Source: Stropharia rugosoannulata (taxonomy: Eukaryota > Basidiomycota > Agaricomycetes > Agaricales > Strophariaceae). Taken from it: a DNA stretch of 64,000 nt. The notes beneath the pieces are model-generated. The model worked only from the letters and a program-made list of their open reading frames with translations, had not been told where the DNA came from and searched no databases. Position numbers and translations under genes: made by a program. Shown here piece by piece: positions 1 to 12,326 of this stretch; positions within the stretch are counted from its first letter, which is position 1, and the number at the start of each line of letters is the position of its first letter. The stretch is from positions 1,866,501-1,930,500 of the forward strand of contig JANCIK010000005.1 in NCBI GenBank assembly GCA_028532985.1. The letters run 5' to 3'.

Positions 1-295
1 GTGAAACCCTAGATTTTTGTTGGATTTTTGATGTAGGGAGATGGAATCAGACGTTGTTTTTTCTTGGTTTTTTCGAACAAATTGGAACAAGCTTAAAGAG
101 TTAATTATCAAACTTAAGTCAAACTTAAGTGTGTACTTAAGTATTAGGCACGTGCTGGCTATAAACGGTCCTTCGCGGCAATTGCCCAATCACACACTCC
201 CATCACGACCCACACCAGACATTACTCTTCATCCTAATACTAATAGACAGGACTGCTACCTCCATATAATGTAACGAAGACTACGAAATATCTAG
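1..295. other. Left-edge intergenic region
   Basis: This holds the upstream region of the YEATS gene. It is AT-rich, with three closely spaced CTTAAGT-like words around 112-143 and no convincing ORF. Any gene lying to the left is outside the window. Confidence 0.5.
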
Positions 296-3200
296 ATGTC
301 GATACCTCCTCAGAGCCACCACAATTCAGACGATGTCAAACTGTCCGACATAGTCTTAGCCGACATTCAATCGGAAGTTGACCTCGAAATCTCATTGAGA
401 GATGAGTTAGCTAAAACGCTGGAGGCAAGAATCGAATGGGGACGTATGCTTCAAACTGCTTTAAGCAATGGTGTGTTCCTAGAGCTATACTGGGCTACCC
501 GGGTGAACTTACATTTAGCAGGATACGGCGCTACCTCACAAGAAATTTTTCGAAGTATAGCATTGGGTACGCTGTCCTCCTTGGAGACGCGATCCTTGTA
601 CATTCTAGGATCAGATCCTGCCCCTCCTCCGAATATAGCAGCTCAACCTTCTCGTCCTTCCCCCAAAAAACTGTATCCGGGTTTGAAGCCCAAGCCAGCA
701 TTTCTATTTACTCGATACAATCCGGCGGCTCGTCAGGATTATGGAAGCCACAACTGCCTATATATATTGAAGTGTCCAAGCTGCTCAAAAACCGCATTTA
801 CGTCACTACAAGGCCTCCTAAACCACGCCCGTCTTATGCACAATCTCGAATGGGGGACTCACGATGAGTGTATAAGAGCGTGTGCAGTCATTGATAATTA
901 TCTCGACGTGAATGCTGGTACAGAAGTCGGAATTGGACCTTTAGGTATCTTACCTGGTCTTCAGACAATTTTCCAAAATGCTGTCTCTTCCCAAATACGT
1001 GATATCGTTGATGTTCCTGCGGAAACGAATAGCGTTGAATTAACGGAGCCCACACCAGCTGCATCACTTGAGGGCGACTACCTCAACAAAACTTTAGGTC
1101 TTCACGAAGACTCTGCCGCCCTTGCACCGTATCTTGGTAAAGAAGCCATTCGTCGCCAGATAAAAGTTTGGGATGAAGACGTAGATATCGAACCCTACGA
1201 CTCTCTTGTAGAGATACATGACAACGCACGATTTAAACGCAGGGCGCTATGGCGGATGCCATTCTCTCAGCGCCATTTCAAGGAGGTCCCAGACCTGAAC
1301 TCGGAGGAGATTTCAAAGACAGCCAAAATCCCGGATGCTGGCGAGCAATCTGCAGAACTAAGGATATCCAATGAAGAGGTACGCTGTCGACAACCGCTAG
1401 GATGGTGACACACTGTGCTAAATTACTCTAGGTTGCCTTACCCCCACCTTCAGAGCTAATTGTTGCCAGTGCAAGTCGTTTTTGTCTTATTGCCCGTATT
1501 GTGATTACGGACCGTAGTTTGTCACTCCCTAAAGGTCAGAGTTAAACGCCTTTACTCAATTTCAGGCACTTACTTCCATATTATCAGGAATACATCATAA
1601 TCAGAACTACACGCATAAATGGATGGTTTCAGTTGATGCCCCTGCTTACGTATGTAACTTTTTACTTCGCGAGTTAGCACAACTCAAACGCCTGTAGGCT
1701 CACCATATCACCAGCGTCTTGCAATCCATTGAGGTGTCCCCTGTTGACCCTAATTCAATTATACCATGCCCTCCCCCAACTTCGGCGCCACCTTTTCTTG
1801 TAGTTGGGGTCTCTAACAAACCTTTTTTGGCGAAAGTACAATTGACGTTCGTTGGTACTTCTGTCGATGAATCCTCGCCTGGACAGAAGGTTATCTTTGA
1901 GCATTGGGTCGATGTAAGCACTTTTTGTCATTTGCAGAATCATCTGACTGACCAAGTTTCTCATATCAAAGTTGGACCCAATTGGCGACAGGGGCGTCGT
2001 AGCCGGTCAAGATCAAGTGCTAGATGTTGAACTTGACAAACATACAGTCCTGAGGCCCCCCCTTTCAGGGTATCCGCCTATTGACTCCAAAATTCACTGG
2101 AATTCGACATTTTTAGCACCAGAAACACAGAAAAAAGCTATAAACTTAGCAGAACCTTCAGGTACTTATTACTATTCTTATCTTCGATGCCATCGCTCAA
2201 GTTTTAATTGGAATTTACAGTTGTCAGTACAATCCTTAATAGGTTAGCAAAAATATTCCCTATGACACAAGGTCAGTTTACAGCTACTGTCATCTGTTAA
2301 CGTCGATGGGCCTAATTGATTTATGCTGTAACAGGGGGACGTGTACAGAGTTCCTCTGCTGCATATCCATACCGCCTTGTCCCAAACAGATCATATTTCA
2401 AAAACCTTGTTATAGGACGACGCAAAGCTATAGAGGTACGGACCTTTTCCTGCATCTATACGACGGTCCACTTACGCTCTTTTAAGTTCGGACGCGCGAG
2501 GGCTATACAACAAGCATATAACGCAGAAATAGAAAATCTTCCAGATACTAGTCTGCACCCGCTCTCCGTTGCTGAAGTATATTCATGGCTTTTGGAAAAC
2601 AGACATTTTATCAGAACTCAAGGAAATGACGTGAAAGAACCTTTTGTGAGACAGGAAAGAAGCGTTAAGAAAGAAGATGCAGAGCACGAAAAATATTCCG
2701 AAGTTAGCCGTTGGTGCGCCATGTGTGGATTAGACACATCGAGACATCCTGCACCGAACGATGACAATATCAAGATGGAGAATACTGGGGAAAGTAAATC
2801 CCCTTTGCGCAACCGGAAATTTGACGGTCTTTCCATGTTAGCACCGGATGATTCATGTCCTGTGGTTCACCGGTCGCTACAGATAATCAAACTTCCTGCA
2901 ATCAATATGGAACTTTTAAGCGTCGACGGAAGGGCTGGCTTGCATCACAGCTCTGTTGGATCAGTGGCAATGCCGCCTCAAACATTGGTAACCACTGCAA
3001 ATCCACACCTAACACTCCACATCTGCCACTTATTATCGAAATTGGGCCCTCACCTTGCTCCCACAATAAATGACATCGTCATACCGAGGTTCATGCCTGC
3101 TTATCCTGTTGATGACTTAGGCTCCCATAAGCCAGCTATTCAAACAAGTCTTGCTTCGAGTGCACTTCTGGCACTTGCGACGACATCCTTTCTGCGAACC

Positions 3201-3500
3201 GTACTGGAACGTGGATTAGAAGTGGCGCATCGAGACAAGGTGACGGTTACGGGTCTGTCGTCCACATCAAGGTCTCGAAAGAACGGCCGAAAGGTGTCAG
3301 AGCTGAGTTCCGCACCTAATTGTTTGCTCACTCCAACGCACATTCTATCCGGAATTCTAACATGTGGACGAGGAAGGGGGAGCGCTCATGACCCGTTGGA
3401 CGCCATTGTCCTGTCGTGTTTGTCCAGACTAGGTGTTGGAATTACATCCAGTTCGCCTATTCGCGATGAAAACCACCCGCAAGTAAAAGTGGAAGAATAG
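296..3500 (+). CDS. YEATS-domain chromatin protein (YEATS2-like), multi-exon
   Basis: Probable nuclear reader of acylated histone lysines, related to the YEATS2 type found in histone acetyltransferase complexes. The first exon (296-1378) has a CPSC...H...H zinc-finger-like segment (about residues 160-185) followed by the conserved word HDECIRACAV. Later exons show the YEATS core: ARIVITDRSLSLPK (about 1480-1533), then THKWMVSVDAPAY (about 1607-1651), which matches the THxWMVxVxxP strand of AF9/YEATS2 proteins. Next come KPFLAKVQLTFVG and HWVDLDPIGDRG, continuing to DQVLDVELD. The C-terminal half carries GRRKAIE, a GRARAIQQAY helix, a WCAMCG...H putative metal site and a C-terminal acidic tail ending VKVEE. 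The 296 ATG opens an uninterrupted first exon that ends in phase 0. Exon borders between 1379 and 2500 were placed by eye, and the gene looks intact. That the zinc-finger and YEATS parts form one gene is inferred from the conserved order in Agaricomycete homologues. Confidence 0.8.
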
Positions 3501-3837
3501 TGATAATTCACGAGTTGGTTTAGGGGCAACAGAATGTGGCTGATTCCGAGGACCCATGGTGGATCCGCGTATATATCGACATCGGCTCCCATGACAGTGG
3601 TGCATCGTATCTGTCTCTGACTCAACGAAGTTCCATTTGATGAGTTGTACGTTTCCGGATTGCCTTGACGAACTGGCCGAGCTACAGTGACTAGATTATT
3701 GCCCCGTCTATCTGACTTATATGAATGGTTCTTTTGATGCATTCCGCGGACAACTTACTTCACACATAAAAGGGCCTGGGGACGGTCCTTTACTTTGCTA
3801 TTTCTTTCGCCTGGTTGCTCTCCTTCCTTCGTCTGCA
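3501..3837. other. Intergenic region upstream of GH128 gene
   Basis: A 337-bp spacer between two genes in the same direction. It presumably holds the YEATS gene terminator and the GH128 promoter. No strong core-promoter motif or ORF was identified. Confidence 0.4.
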
Positions 3838-5231
3838 ATGGTTCTCGTTCTTCTGCGTTTTGTTATCTGTGTTTTCGCCTTTGCTGGTCAAATCAGTGCA
3901 AACCACATCAAGAGACACCACCACCACTTTCCATCCCGCAGTCAATGCCGCCCTCGATTTCATTCACCTGACGATGGTCATTCTGCGGTCGTCCCGTCAT
4001 CGACCCGCACTGTTTCCACAGCTCACGCCACTGATGCCTACCCCAGCGCATCATCTGCACGCACATCCCCGTCTACACTTCGTACCACCACTGTAGAGGG
4101 ACAGACAAGTGCTGCTCTTTCCCAAAGCGTCGTCACTCCCAAAATTTCTGCCTCCCAAATCTCTCCACCTCCCTTGACAACTGAAGCTGCCCCGCAGTCA
4201 CTGACCGCCATATATATTCCGAACAACATCAAGGCAGGCATTGCGGGCGGTGACGCCTATTCCTACATGGAGTCTCACATAGGGTGGTGGTATGACTGGT
4301 ATGTTTTCGATCTCACATGACCTGCTTGACGTTCTTTCATCATCCCCCACAGGACACCAAATCCAAGCAAACCTGGATCACCTATTGCCATACCGATGCT
4401 GTGGGGCGATGGTACTGTAGACGCGCAGGACGCGTCGCGCCTCAAAGCTTTTGAAAAACTTGTGCAAAACCCACATGTGGCACCACGCTTTGTTCTTGGG
4501 TACGAGGAACCTGATTGCCCAAGTGGTTCTGGCTCAGCAGATATGTCTGTTGCTGGCGGGGTAGCCAAATGGGAAGAGTTGATCGCTCCATTTAAGAACC
4601 GCGGGACTAAACTAGGAAGCCCGTCGATGTGCAGTACGTATTCACGCGAATACCGAGAGGAAAGACTGAAAGCTGGATCATATCACCCACAGAGCAGGCG
4701 GATGAAACCTGGTTAGCGCAGTTTGAGCAAGAGATCAAGACTCCCTGGGATTTTACGGCTGTACATATCAACAAGAATAACCTGGCTGGCGTGCAAAAGG
4801 ATATTGTGAGTGAGCACAAAGCGGGATTGTCGAGGCCTGTAATCTAACCGGTTTCTATCACATAGGAACATTACATGAAGTATGGCAAGCCAATTTGGGT
4901 GACGGAGTTCGCATGTGTGGATGGTCAATGTCGTTATCCTTCTCATCTTTTCCCAAACTGACATAGCTTACAGATGCTCGAGAATTTGAGCCGTGTACAG
5001 ATCAAGGGGAGATCAATACGTTTATAAACGACGTCGTGGACTACTTTGAGCGCACTGGCGAGGTATACGCGTATGCATACAGCAATGGGCTTGGTCTAGG
5101 AAATGTATGGCCATTGATGAAAGGGAACTCGCTGAGGTCAGTTCTAAAATATCAAGATTCACCATTACTTATGCTCTTACTCCAGCGAGTCGGGCAAGGC
5201 ATATTTAGCTGCTATCAGCAAGTACCATTGA
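3838..5231 (+). CDS. Secreted GH128 family glucanase (Asl1-like)
   Basis: Predicted secreted beta-1,3-glucan hydrolase of family GH128, the Asl1-like glycosyl hydrolase fold found in fungal cell-wall remodelling enzymes. Exons are 3838-4298, 4353-4633, 4693-4805, 4866-4923, 4974-5136 and 5186-5231, which sum to 373 codons plus stop. The start at 3838 begins a signal peptide (MVLVLLRFVICVFAFAG). A His/Ser/Thr-rich linker follows to about residue 125. The catalytic domain begins at GIAGGDAYSYMESHIGWWYDW (an aromatic-rich strand). The putative acid/base Glu lies in LGYEEPD and the nucleophile Glu in IWVTEFAC; both are at the family's usual places. The C-terminus is SESGKAYLAAISKYH. The splice at SPSMC|K and the phases all agree with homologues as I remember them. 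No GPI tail is seen, so release into wall or medium is inferred. Confidence 0.9.
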
Positions 5232-5663
5232 ATTAAAGAAGGCGTCTGACGTATTCGCAAGCGTCACCTATCCCCCAACCACCCCCGAAAAAAAGAAAGG
5301 TGTTTGAGAGGGATTCTTTCTTTTTTCTGTAAACAGAGATTGTATCTCAAGTCATTCATCCATTCGCAATTTTATATTACATCTTTCACAAAGCGTTACG
5401 CAAGGCATATGGATCCATTCACCAGAACCCTAAGCCTTCCGGGCCGCTGTGCAGGAGTCATTTGACTGCCCGATAATGGAAAGCTATGAAGATGCAGATG
5501 ACTGCTCTATCAAAATACACCACCTTCAAAGTAGGTTCAAGCTCTGTTTGATTGAGATATTATTTTAACTCTGATCAATTTCATTAGCTCTTAGATATGA
5601 TTTAATTCGCGATAAGTCGATGGCCCATGTAAATAAACTACATGTTACACAGTATTCAATTAT
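5232..5663. other. Convergent intergenic region
   Basis: A 432-bp spacer between the convergent ends of the GH128 gene and small secreted protein copy 1. It is AT-rich toward the right and no ORF is supported. A C/A-rich stretch with an oligo-A block lies near 5270-5300. Confidence 0.4.
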
Positions 5664-6236
5664 TCAAGCATTGATGGTGATGGGCTGTAACACTCCGCCT
5701 TTGACAACAACAGAGCTTCCGTCAGTGCCTGAGATGGGGTAGATGTTGGTAACAGCAATGTTGTAGGGAGAACCCGAGAAGTAATATGCATGAGGAATCT
5801 GTTGGGAGCGCAATATGTATTAGTATGATTTCATTCTCTGCTTTGAGAAAATGTACACATACCTGGACAGAGAAGGAGTCCGAGAGAGCTCCAGTCGGGA
5901 TCGCGCGGCGGGCGAGAACGATTGACGGTTGGTGGCCGTTGTTGCTTGGTGCTGGGACCTCGATTGTGTAGTCAATGAACTGGGCCACAATGCCGAAGTA
6001 TTTTACAGCGCAGGTGAGGTCGACGGTGATAGAGATTGTCTGGTATAAGAGTCAGTAAAAATAGCATGTTTCTACTTCATGCCTGCAGAACTTACGTCTC
6101 CCGGGCTGACAACAGTGGGTGTGACGATGACGTTTCCAAAGCGCGACGCCTGTGGGCATGACTGACGGACGTCGAGGGAGGCAGCGGAGACAACGCCAGC
6201 GAAGGCGAGCAGAGCGGCAGAGATGGCAAACTTCAT
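5664..6236 (-). CDS. Small secreted protein, copy 1 of a three-member local family
   Basis: Function unknown; predicted to be secreted. Exons (in coding order) are 6236-6096, 6039-5863 and 5798-5664, with lengths 141, 177 and 135 bases giving 150 residues. It starts with a signal peptide (MKFAISAALLAFAGVVSA). The mature part carries CPQASRFGN, then TVVSPGDTISITVDLTCAV, LARRAIPTGALSDSFSVQ and a closing KGGVLQPITINA. Two mature cysteines could form one disulfide, and the alternating pattern suggests a beta-sandwich. Copies 2 and 3 (11787-12326 and 13318-13902) have the same two intron positions and identical lengths for exons 2 and 3. A TATAAAAGGTTG core-promoter word (complement of 6320-6331) is shared exactly with copy 3. 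The family looks Agaricomycete-specific, and I do not know an assigned role. Confidence 0.85.
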
Positions 6237-7018
6237 TATGCGAGTAAGTGGAAGAGGAGTTTACTTATTACTGTGGCTCTCTTTGCTGGGGACGATGGTA
6301 CTTGAAGTTATGCACAAAGCAACCTTTTATACTGTATCTGATAAAGCACTAGACGCGATTCTGTACGACTTGGCGCGTTCATGATTCAAGAACGCGGCCT
6401 TGAGCGCCGTAGAAACATGCACAGCATAAGCAGACACATGAACCGCGATGCTTACCTTGTTAACGAGTGAATAGCCCAACTCAATTCCAGTTATATTGTA
6501 TGTTGTCCCTTACAATGTAGCAGCGCTCAATTTACGGATTGTTGGCGGTTTTGAATACAGCATCCAAACGGCGTCTGTGCCGCAGACCGCCTTGAAGTAT
6601 CTACGCCTATCAAGTCAGTGACGCATAAATATTAAGATTGCGTCAACTTGTGAGCACGGTGGATGTAACTGGGTTTCTCAATGCCGCACCTGTTGGCCGT
6701 CATAATTGCGATCAAAGTGCCATGCGGTCTCCTGACTCTCCTCTCACAAAAATAAAATAAAAATGGACTCGAGTAGGCTTGAGTAGGGCTAGAGTCTAGC
6801 TTCTTGTTAGATTGTTATAAATATTGTTATCATTTTGCATCTGCCAAGGATTTTCGGCCAACTTTGGTTTCGAATGTAGGCTTACTGCTGCTTACTGATA
6901 TGAAGCTATATCCAAATTTCAGAGCTTCTGAGCAATGTTTATGCCCGATTGACCGAGGCAAGAGTACGAATTTTGAGAATAATTCAATGCTAGGAGCATT
7001 TTTGTATTCATCCCTTTC
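6237..7018. other. Intergenic region between copy 1 and ERG24 copy 1
   Basis: A 782-bp region that contains the promoter of small secreted copy 1 and the 3' side of ERG24 copy 1. Apart from the TATA word at 6320-6331, I see no gene. A short unspliced ORF at 6804-7025 has no recognisable features and runs into the sterol reductase end. Confidence 0.4.
6320..6331 (-). promoter_or_regulatory. TATA-type core promoter of small secreted copy 1
   Basis: On the minus strand the sequence reads TATAAAAGGTTG, 84 bases upstream of the ATG at 6236. The same 12-base word occurs upstream of paralogue copy 3 (13203-13214). A TATA box at this spacing suggests strong regulated transcription, though no transcript start was seen directly. 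Confidence 0.6.
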
Positions 7019-8621
7019 TCAATAGATGAACGGGATAATGCGGTACGGTACAAGCTTCTTATACATAGTCCAATCTTTGCCGTACCTGCAAAAATATAAG
7101 AATCGTCGTCAGCGCGAAGTTGACGGTTGAAGGGGATCATTCTAAGGTGGTCATACTTTTTCATACACGCTTCATCATCCCGTCTCTGCCTATGAATAAG
7201 GAGTATCGCAAAGTATACGACATAGAAGTAAGTTATCGGAGTGTCAAATCCCGTCGGAAGGCTCCAAGCGAGTCCCATGATAAGGTCGCCCCTAAATGAA
7301 GAAAGAACGTCAGTAGTAAGTCCAAGGAGAAATCAGACAGACAAGGACATATAGTTCGGGTGCCGTGAGTATCCCCACCAGCCCGAGATCAGGAGCTTCG
7401 TACCGCGTTCAGTGGAGATGTATTTTAAGTCTAAATGAATATGGGCATTCAGTACTCAGTTTCCGTCGGCAAATTCGACGATACATATGCACAGTGTACA
7501 CACTTTTTGGGTTGTTCCCCTTCCTGAAATCGTTCTTTTCCCCGTTTGAAGAGCGGAAAATATAATATCCGAGAAGGTTAACAGCCAGCACGGCCGCTAT
7601 GCCCACCACTCCCAGCTCGACAGGGTGGAATGCGAGATAACGCGCTTGGAGTCCGTAAGTGAAGGGAACAACGACGAGGTCGCCAATGGCGAGCATGAAG
7701 CCAAAGCCGTCAGATGTGATGTCCATGGTCGTGAACAGAGCGGGCTCGTTATACAACGCATCCAGGACATACCATGTCTCAAAGATGAGAACAAGCCACA
7801 TTGAATCGGTCACATTCAACAGTCCGCCACGACGGACGGCTTGCTCACAGAGCATGGATGGATTAAGTAGAGCCCATAGTATCAGACCTGGACGCAGCTC
7901 ATTGAATGACTTTATGTCGAAGGAACCGATAGAGGGGTTGAGTTCGCGGCCGATGAACCACTGGTATTGAGATGAGCATATGAAGAATTTTGGATGCAAA
8001 GCAGAACGCACATCGTAAATAATGTTACCACTGTTTCCCCCAAGAGCCAAGAGTTTACCCTGGCGGAAGGAATTAATGTAGACGTAGGTGGCTTGGGCTA
8101 TAGCCATAAGAAGGGCAGCGGTGATAAGGCCAAGGTATTTGTCGTAGAGGAAGGTGAATGCCTCAGGGCCATTGCGGAGGATAACACCACATGCAATACC
8201 CAAGGCAAGTAGGCATGTCGAAAATCCTAGAGAATTCGAAATAAGAATCGTTTTTTCCGAAGTGTGAGCTCATACCATTGATTTTGTATTGTTTCCTTAC
8301 ACCATTACGCATGACAGTGCCAGAGACAGTACCCCCAGGAAGAAGCGCCCATGCGATGACACAGAAGGCATACCAGGCGAGATAAATAAGAGTCGCCTCT
8401 GTATCCCAAAGTAATTTCCACCATGACTCGTCGGATAATGCGTCCAAGACGCGTCGAGAAAACGTGTCGAAGTCGAGAGGCGGTGGGCATCCACCAGTGG
8501 CCTCAGAGCATCCAAAATATAGAGCATAGATGACAGTTGGGGTACCCAATGAGATAGCGAGGGTGCCCAGAGGTCCTAGAAATTCATATTCCTTCGTATA
8601 TGGGTTGAGTTCGGACGGCAT
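7019..8621 (-). CDS. ERG24: Delta(14)-sterol reductase, copy 1
   Basis: Predicted ER membrane enzyme that uses NADPH to reduce the C14-C15 double bond left by lanosterol 14-demethylase in ergosterol synthesis. Exons in coding order are 8621-8276, 8226-8012, 7960-7504, 7430-7349, 7291-7157 and 7085-7019, totalling 433 residues. Family marks are [34 protein letters not shown], the [10 protein letters not shown] cofactor-side motif, [24 protein letters not shown] and the C-terminal YRIIPFIY. Many hydrophobic helices are visible. An upstream in-frame ATG exists at 8705, but 8621 ([14 protein letters not shown]) matches the start of copy 2. The paralogue at 25255-27110 has exactly the same coding length, but copy 1 has one additional intron (7292-7348) after RHPNY. 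The gene is divergent from ALDH at 9448. Sequence alone cannot exclude the closely related C24(28) reductase, but the DGFGFML...VPF region favours ERG24. Confidence 0.9.
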
Positions 8622-9447
8622 TGGTGAGTTAAGAGCTGCGATGACAAAAGAAGGCGCATATATACAGACGTAACGGGAGATGGTACGATTTTGAAAACAT
8701 GCCATACATGATACGATTTGTTAAGCTGGGCAGCGGCAAGGGTTTCCTCTGGTGTCAGTTTTTGACCAAGGCGGGGAGTTGTTATGAGCGGTGAAACCTA
8801 GGATACCCGCAACTTGCAAGTGACTGTCCATCATACGCTCGGCACGTCGGTTTATCGAACCGCAAGGGAGGCTCTGGATCGGAGAATTCTTCTGAGGATT
8901 ATTAGTTGGTTGGGGCGTAGTACATATGTAAAGCCAACTGATTTAGAATTGCCGAGAGATTCGGGGGAGAGGTCAATAGTGCTTTAGGATCTGGCTACAA
9001 ACATAGTTGCTGTGTGTATGTTTTCGGTGGCATCATCAGAAGCCGTGTCGGGCCCGTCACCAGATGCGATTTTGACAATGTCTTCATTATCGGAAACTTT
9101 GATGAGAGCGATGGCGGCATTCCCAGAAATACGTGTAATTGAGTGCTGAGATTCCCAGCGGAAAGCTTAATAGCGTGGTGTGGCAAAGGAGATAAGCAGA
9201 AAGTGACAACATGTGAGCGTGGGTAGGGCTGCTAAAGCGGTTGAATTGTTACCGCCCACCTGATCCACTTGCTATGTTAGTATCTCTACATCCACGAACA
9301 CCCACGACCGCGCAAAAGGTCGCCGTCCATATACAATGTCAAAACATACCATGACAGTCTGTTACCGGCGCATAAAAGGGTTAGCATTCTCGCGAGATCA
9401 CCCCAGTGCCTTCCATTTTCAAATTCGTGTCCACAGCTCCAACAGCG
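8622..9447. other. Divergent promoter region of ERG24 copy 1 and ALDH
   Basis: An 826-bp spacer between two divergent genes, so the promoters of both lie here. A TATA-like AGCATATATACAG-type word sits on the ERG24 side near 8648-8662 and a CATAAAAGGG word (9371-9380) lies about 70 bases before the ALDH ATG. No coding sequence is supported. Confidence 0.5.
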
Positions 9448-11417
9448 ATGTCCGACCACGCAGCCTACACCCCGCTCGATGATATTCCTACCGTACGTTG
9501 TTACCCGCATATAAGAACCCTTACTTGGTCTGACTAGCACTGCTCAGATCCATGCCGAACTGCGTAAGACCTTCCGGTCAGGCCGTACGCAGCCCATTGC
9601 CTGGCGACAGCACCAGCTGCACCAGCTCGCGCGTTTCGTCAAGGAGAACAAGGACGGGCTCGTTCACGCCATCAACTCAGATTTGCACAAGCCCGTGCAG
9701 GAAATAGTCATGGGCGAAATAGTTCCCGTGTACGAACGCAGCCTCTACTGTGCTGCACATCTCGAGGAGTGGTGCGCGCCTGTCAGTGTTACGGACAAGG
9801 TAGCGGATTGGCAGAAAGGCTGGAATCCACACTACGTACGCCGCTCGAAGGGCGTCGTCCTTATCATAACGTACGCGCCCTTCGGGATTTTCATTGATCT
9901 TACTTAGGCTAATGTTACCCGCCAATCGCGTACAGGCCGTGGAACTATCCCATGATCCTCAGCATGCAGCCGCTGTACGGAGCAATCTCTGCCGGCTGCT
10001 GTGTTCTGCTGAAGCTCTCCGAGTTCTCGCCTCATTACGGTTCTTTTATCGCTCGTAATCTGGGCAAGTACATCGATCCCGAATGCTTTCGCGTAGTGCT
10101 CGGAGACGTGCCCGTCATCACACGCATCCTAGAATTTAAGTGTGCGTTATTTTTTTCTATATGACACCCTATCATTGGAACTCACTTCCGTATAGGGGAT
10201 CATATTTTCTACACCGGTAATGGGCGTGTCGCACGCATCATATCTGCCGCAGCCGCGAAGCACCTCACGCCACTAACACTCGAGCTTGGAGGCAAGTCGC
10301 CTGTCATCGTCGACTCGACCGCCGACATTGGGATCACTGCTCGACGCATCCTCTGGGGAAAACGTACAAACAGCGGTCAAATCTGTGTCTCCCCAGACTA
10401 CGTACTCGCCGAGCGCTCCGTTATTCCCCAGCTCGTGACCGCGCTCGCAGAAACGCTGAAGGAGTTCCATCCCAACGGTGCGCTGAATACGCCAGACTAC
10501 GGCCGCATAGTGACGGACGAACATTTCGTGCGTCTCAAGGGGCTGCTTGACCGTACCAAAGGCAAAATTGTAGTTGGCGGAGATATGCGCGCTGAGGAGC
10601 GGGGTATCGAGCCGACGGTAGTAATTAACGTGGAACCGGGCGATGTTCTTCTCGAAGCGTAGGTACCCTTTATTATATTTGTCCGATGTATGATACAGAT
10701 CAGAGGGCACACTTTCAGGGAGCTCTTCGGTCCCATTTTGCCCATCGTGGCTGTAGACAATGTTGACCAAGCGATTGACTACATCAACGACCAGTGAGTG
10801 ACCATTTTGACATGAAATTGATGTTCAACTGACTCGGACTAGTGACCATCCCCTTGTCCTCTATATGTTCACGACAGATGAGGCGACAAAGCAGAAGAGT
10901 ATGTACCCTCCCCATGTTGAAAAGTTATTCCGCTGATCATATACAGTCCTCAACAAAACTACGAGTGGGAACGTTTGCATTAATGAGACCTTTGGTCAGC
11001 TTGCGGGTGCGTTATTTCTCTAGTCACCGTCCCACCGTGCTCATTGCCAAATGGTATTAGTTGATGCACTCCCATTCGGCGGCGTTGGCGAGTCTGGGTG
11101 TAAGTGTTCTTTAGTGGTTATTTACCCCTCCCCGTGTTAAGTGCTGGTTTCTTTTTAGACGGGCGACAAGTGCTCTTTGCCAGCTTTGAAAATTTCGTGT
11201 TTACTCGTGCTATAACGGAAGTACCATATGCGTACGTATCAGTCACTTCTCTGAGGTCTACCGCTTCGATTCTAACCGAAGTATTGACTGCTAATCTAGA
11301 GAGGAGAAATTCTTCGGTGGCCGGTATCCCCCTTATACGAAGGAGTCGACAGACTTTTTCCTTCAGTCATTAGAAACGCCCATTCCCGAGTCAGCAAACC
11401 CTGCTGGTGGTGTTTGA
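9448..11417 (+). CDS. Class-3 (fatty) aldehyde dehydrogenase
   Basis: NAD(P)-dependent oxidation of aldehydes to acids, of the ALDH3/HFD1 type that handles medium- and long-chain fatty aldehydes. Ten exons are 9448-9492, 9548-9870, 9936-10141, 10196-10658, 10719-10793, 10843-10898, 10947-11006, 11061-11099, 11159-11231 and 11300-11417, giving 485 residues. Visible motifs are TPWNYPMILSMQPLYGAI at the cofactor fold, LTLELGGKSPVIVD with the general-base Glu, SGQICVSPDYVL with the catalytic Cys, EAELFGPILPI and LPFGGVGESG. Two positions differ from what I expect of the family: IC in place of the common TC at the catalytic Cys, and YGRQ after GESG. No C-terminal membrane helix is seen; the tail ends ESANPAGGV, unlike many HFD1 proteins. 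A truncated, internally deleted copy of this gene lies at 18951-19741. Confidence 0.9.
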
Positions 11418-11786
11418 GGGAAACATATATCAGAATACAACTGCCCATAGAATGAAAAGACCTGTAACTCATATCTTCAATTTGTTGTTTTATGCAACCT
11501 ATTTTATAAAAAGTGTGTTGCGATTCTTCTGCTTGGGTAGCAATTAACCCTGTCACCTAACCTTTACGGGTCTGTATGAACATTTAACTGATTGTTGTTA
11601 TTAGAGCAATCATCTGCATATGGTGCGTGCCATTTACATAGCCTCAGATCATGTCTTATAAACATTTCATGCAAGGTGGGAAGCTGATAAACATTAATCA
11701 GGCAATTATGTATTACTACAATATGTAATATTGTTGAGAGGCAAGTCGAAGATCCTGAGGCAAACCCAATACTAACTTGATAAAAT
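11418..11786. other. Convergent intergenic region
   Basis: A 369-bp AT-rich spacer between the convergent 3' ends of ALDH and small secreted copy 2. Nothing beyond presumed untranslated regions is seen. Confidence 0.4.
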
Positions 11787-12326
11787 TCAGGCATTAATAG
11801 TGATGCGGGACAGAACACCCCCTTTAACAGTAACAGGGCTGCCGTCGGTGCCCGCGATACTGTAGATATCAGTCAGGATGACGTTGTACGGCGCTCCGGC
11901 AGTGTAGAATGCGTGCGGAACCTATAAACCAAAATGCGTTATTCAGAAGAAAGACGGCAAATTGAAATATAAACATACCCCGACAGTGAACGAGTCGATG
12001 AGCGCCCCAGCTGGGAGAGCACGCCGGGCGAGCACGATGGGCTGCTCGAACCCATTGTTGCTCGCCGCGGGGACCTCGAGCGTGTAGTCGAGGAACTCGG
12101 GGACGATGCCGAAGTCTTGCACTGCACAAGTGAGGTCCACGGAAATGGTGAGCGTCTGAAAAAAACGTTTCAGATACAAGGTTTACTAGCAAGTAGAAAT
12201 AAGCCTTACGTCTCCCGGGCTGACGGTGCTCGGACTGACGCTGAGGCACGAGCGTGCGGCGAGGGTGGCAGCGGATGCGAAGCTGGAGAGCGAGAACAGG
12301 ACAGCAGAGGCAGCAGCGAACTTCAT
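11787..12326 (-). CDS. Small secreted protein, copy 2 (8-codon deletion)
   Basis: Second member of the local secreted family, function unknown. Exons in coding order are 12326-12210, 12155-11979 and 11921-11787 (117, 177 and 135 bases), coding 142 residues. The signal peptide is MKFAAASAVLFSLSSFASA. Compared with copy 3 the mature N-terminus lacks exactly eight residues between RSC and LSVSP, where copies 1 and 3 have PQ...RFG. The reading frame is kept. At the end of exon 2 the usual VQ is VG. The rest (TLTISVDLTCAVQDFG, LARRALPAGAL, VKGGVL) is nearly identical to copy 3, which is divergent from it across 991 bp. Both cysteines remain. It is probably expressed, but the lost block may alter a strand or a processing site. 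Confidence 0.85.

Noticed and set aside
436..867. A 143-codon plus-strand ORF inside the YEATS first exon
   Set aside because: It overlaps an exon with zinc-finger and HDECIRACAV matches in another frame and lacks any recognisable motif.
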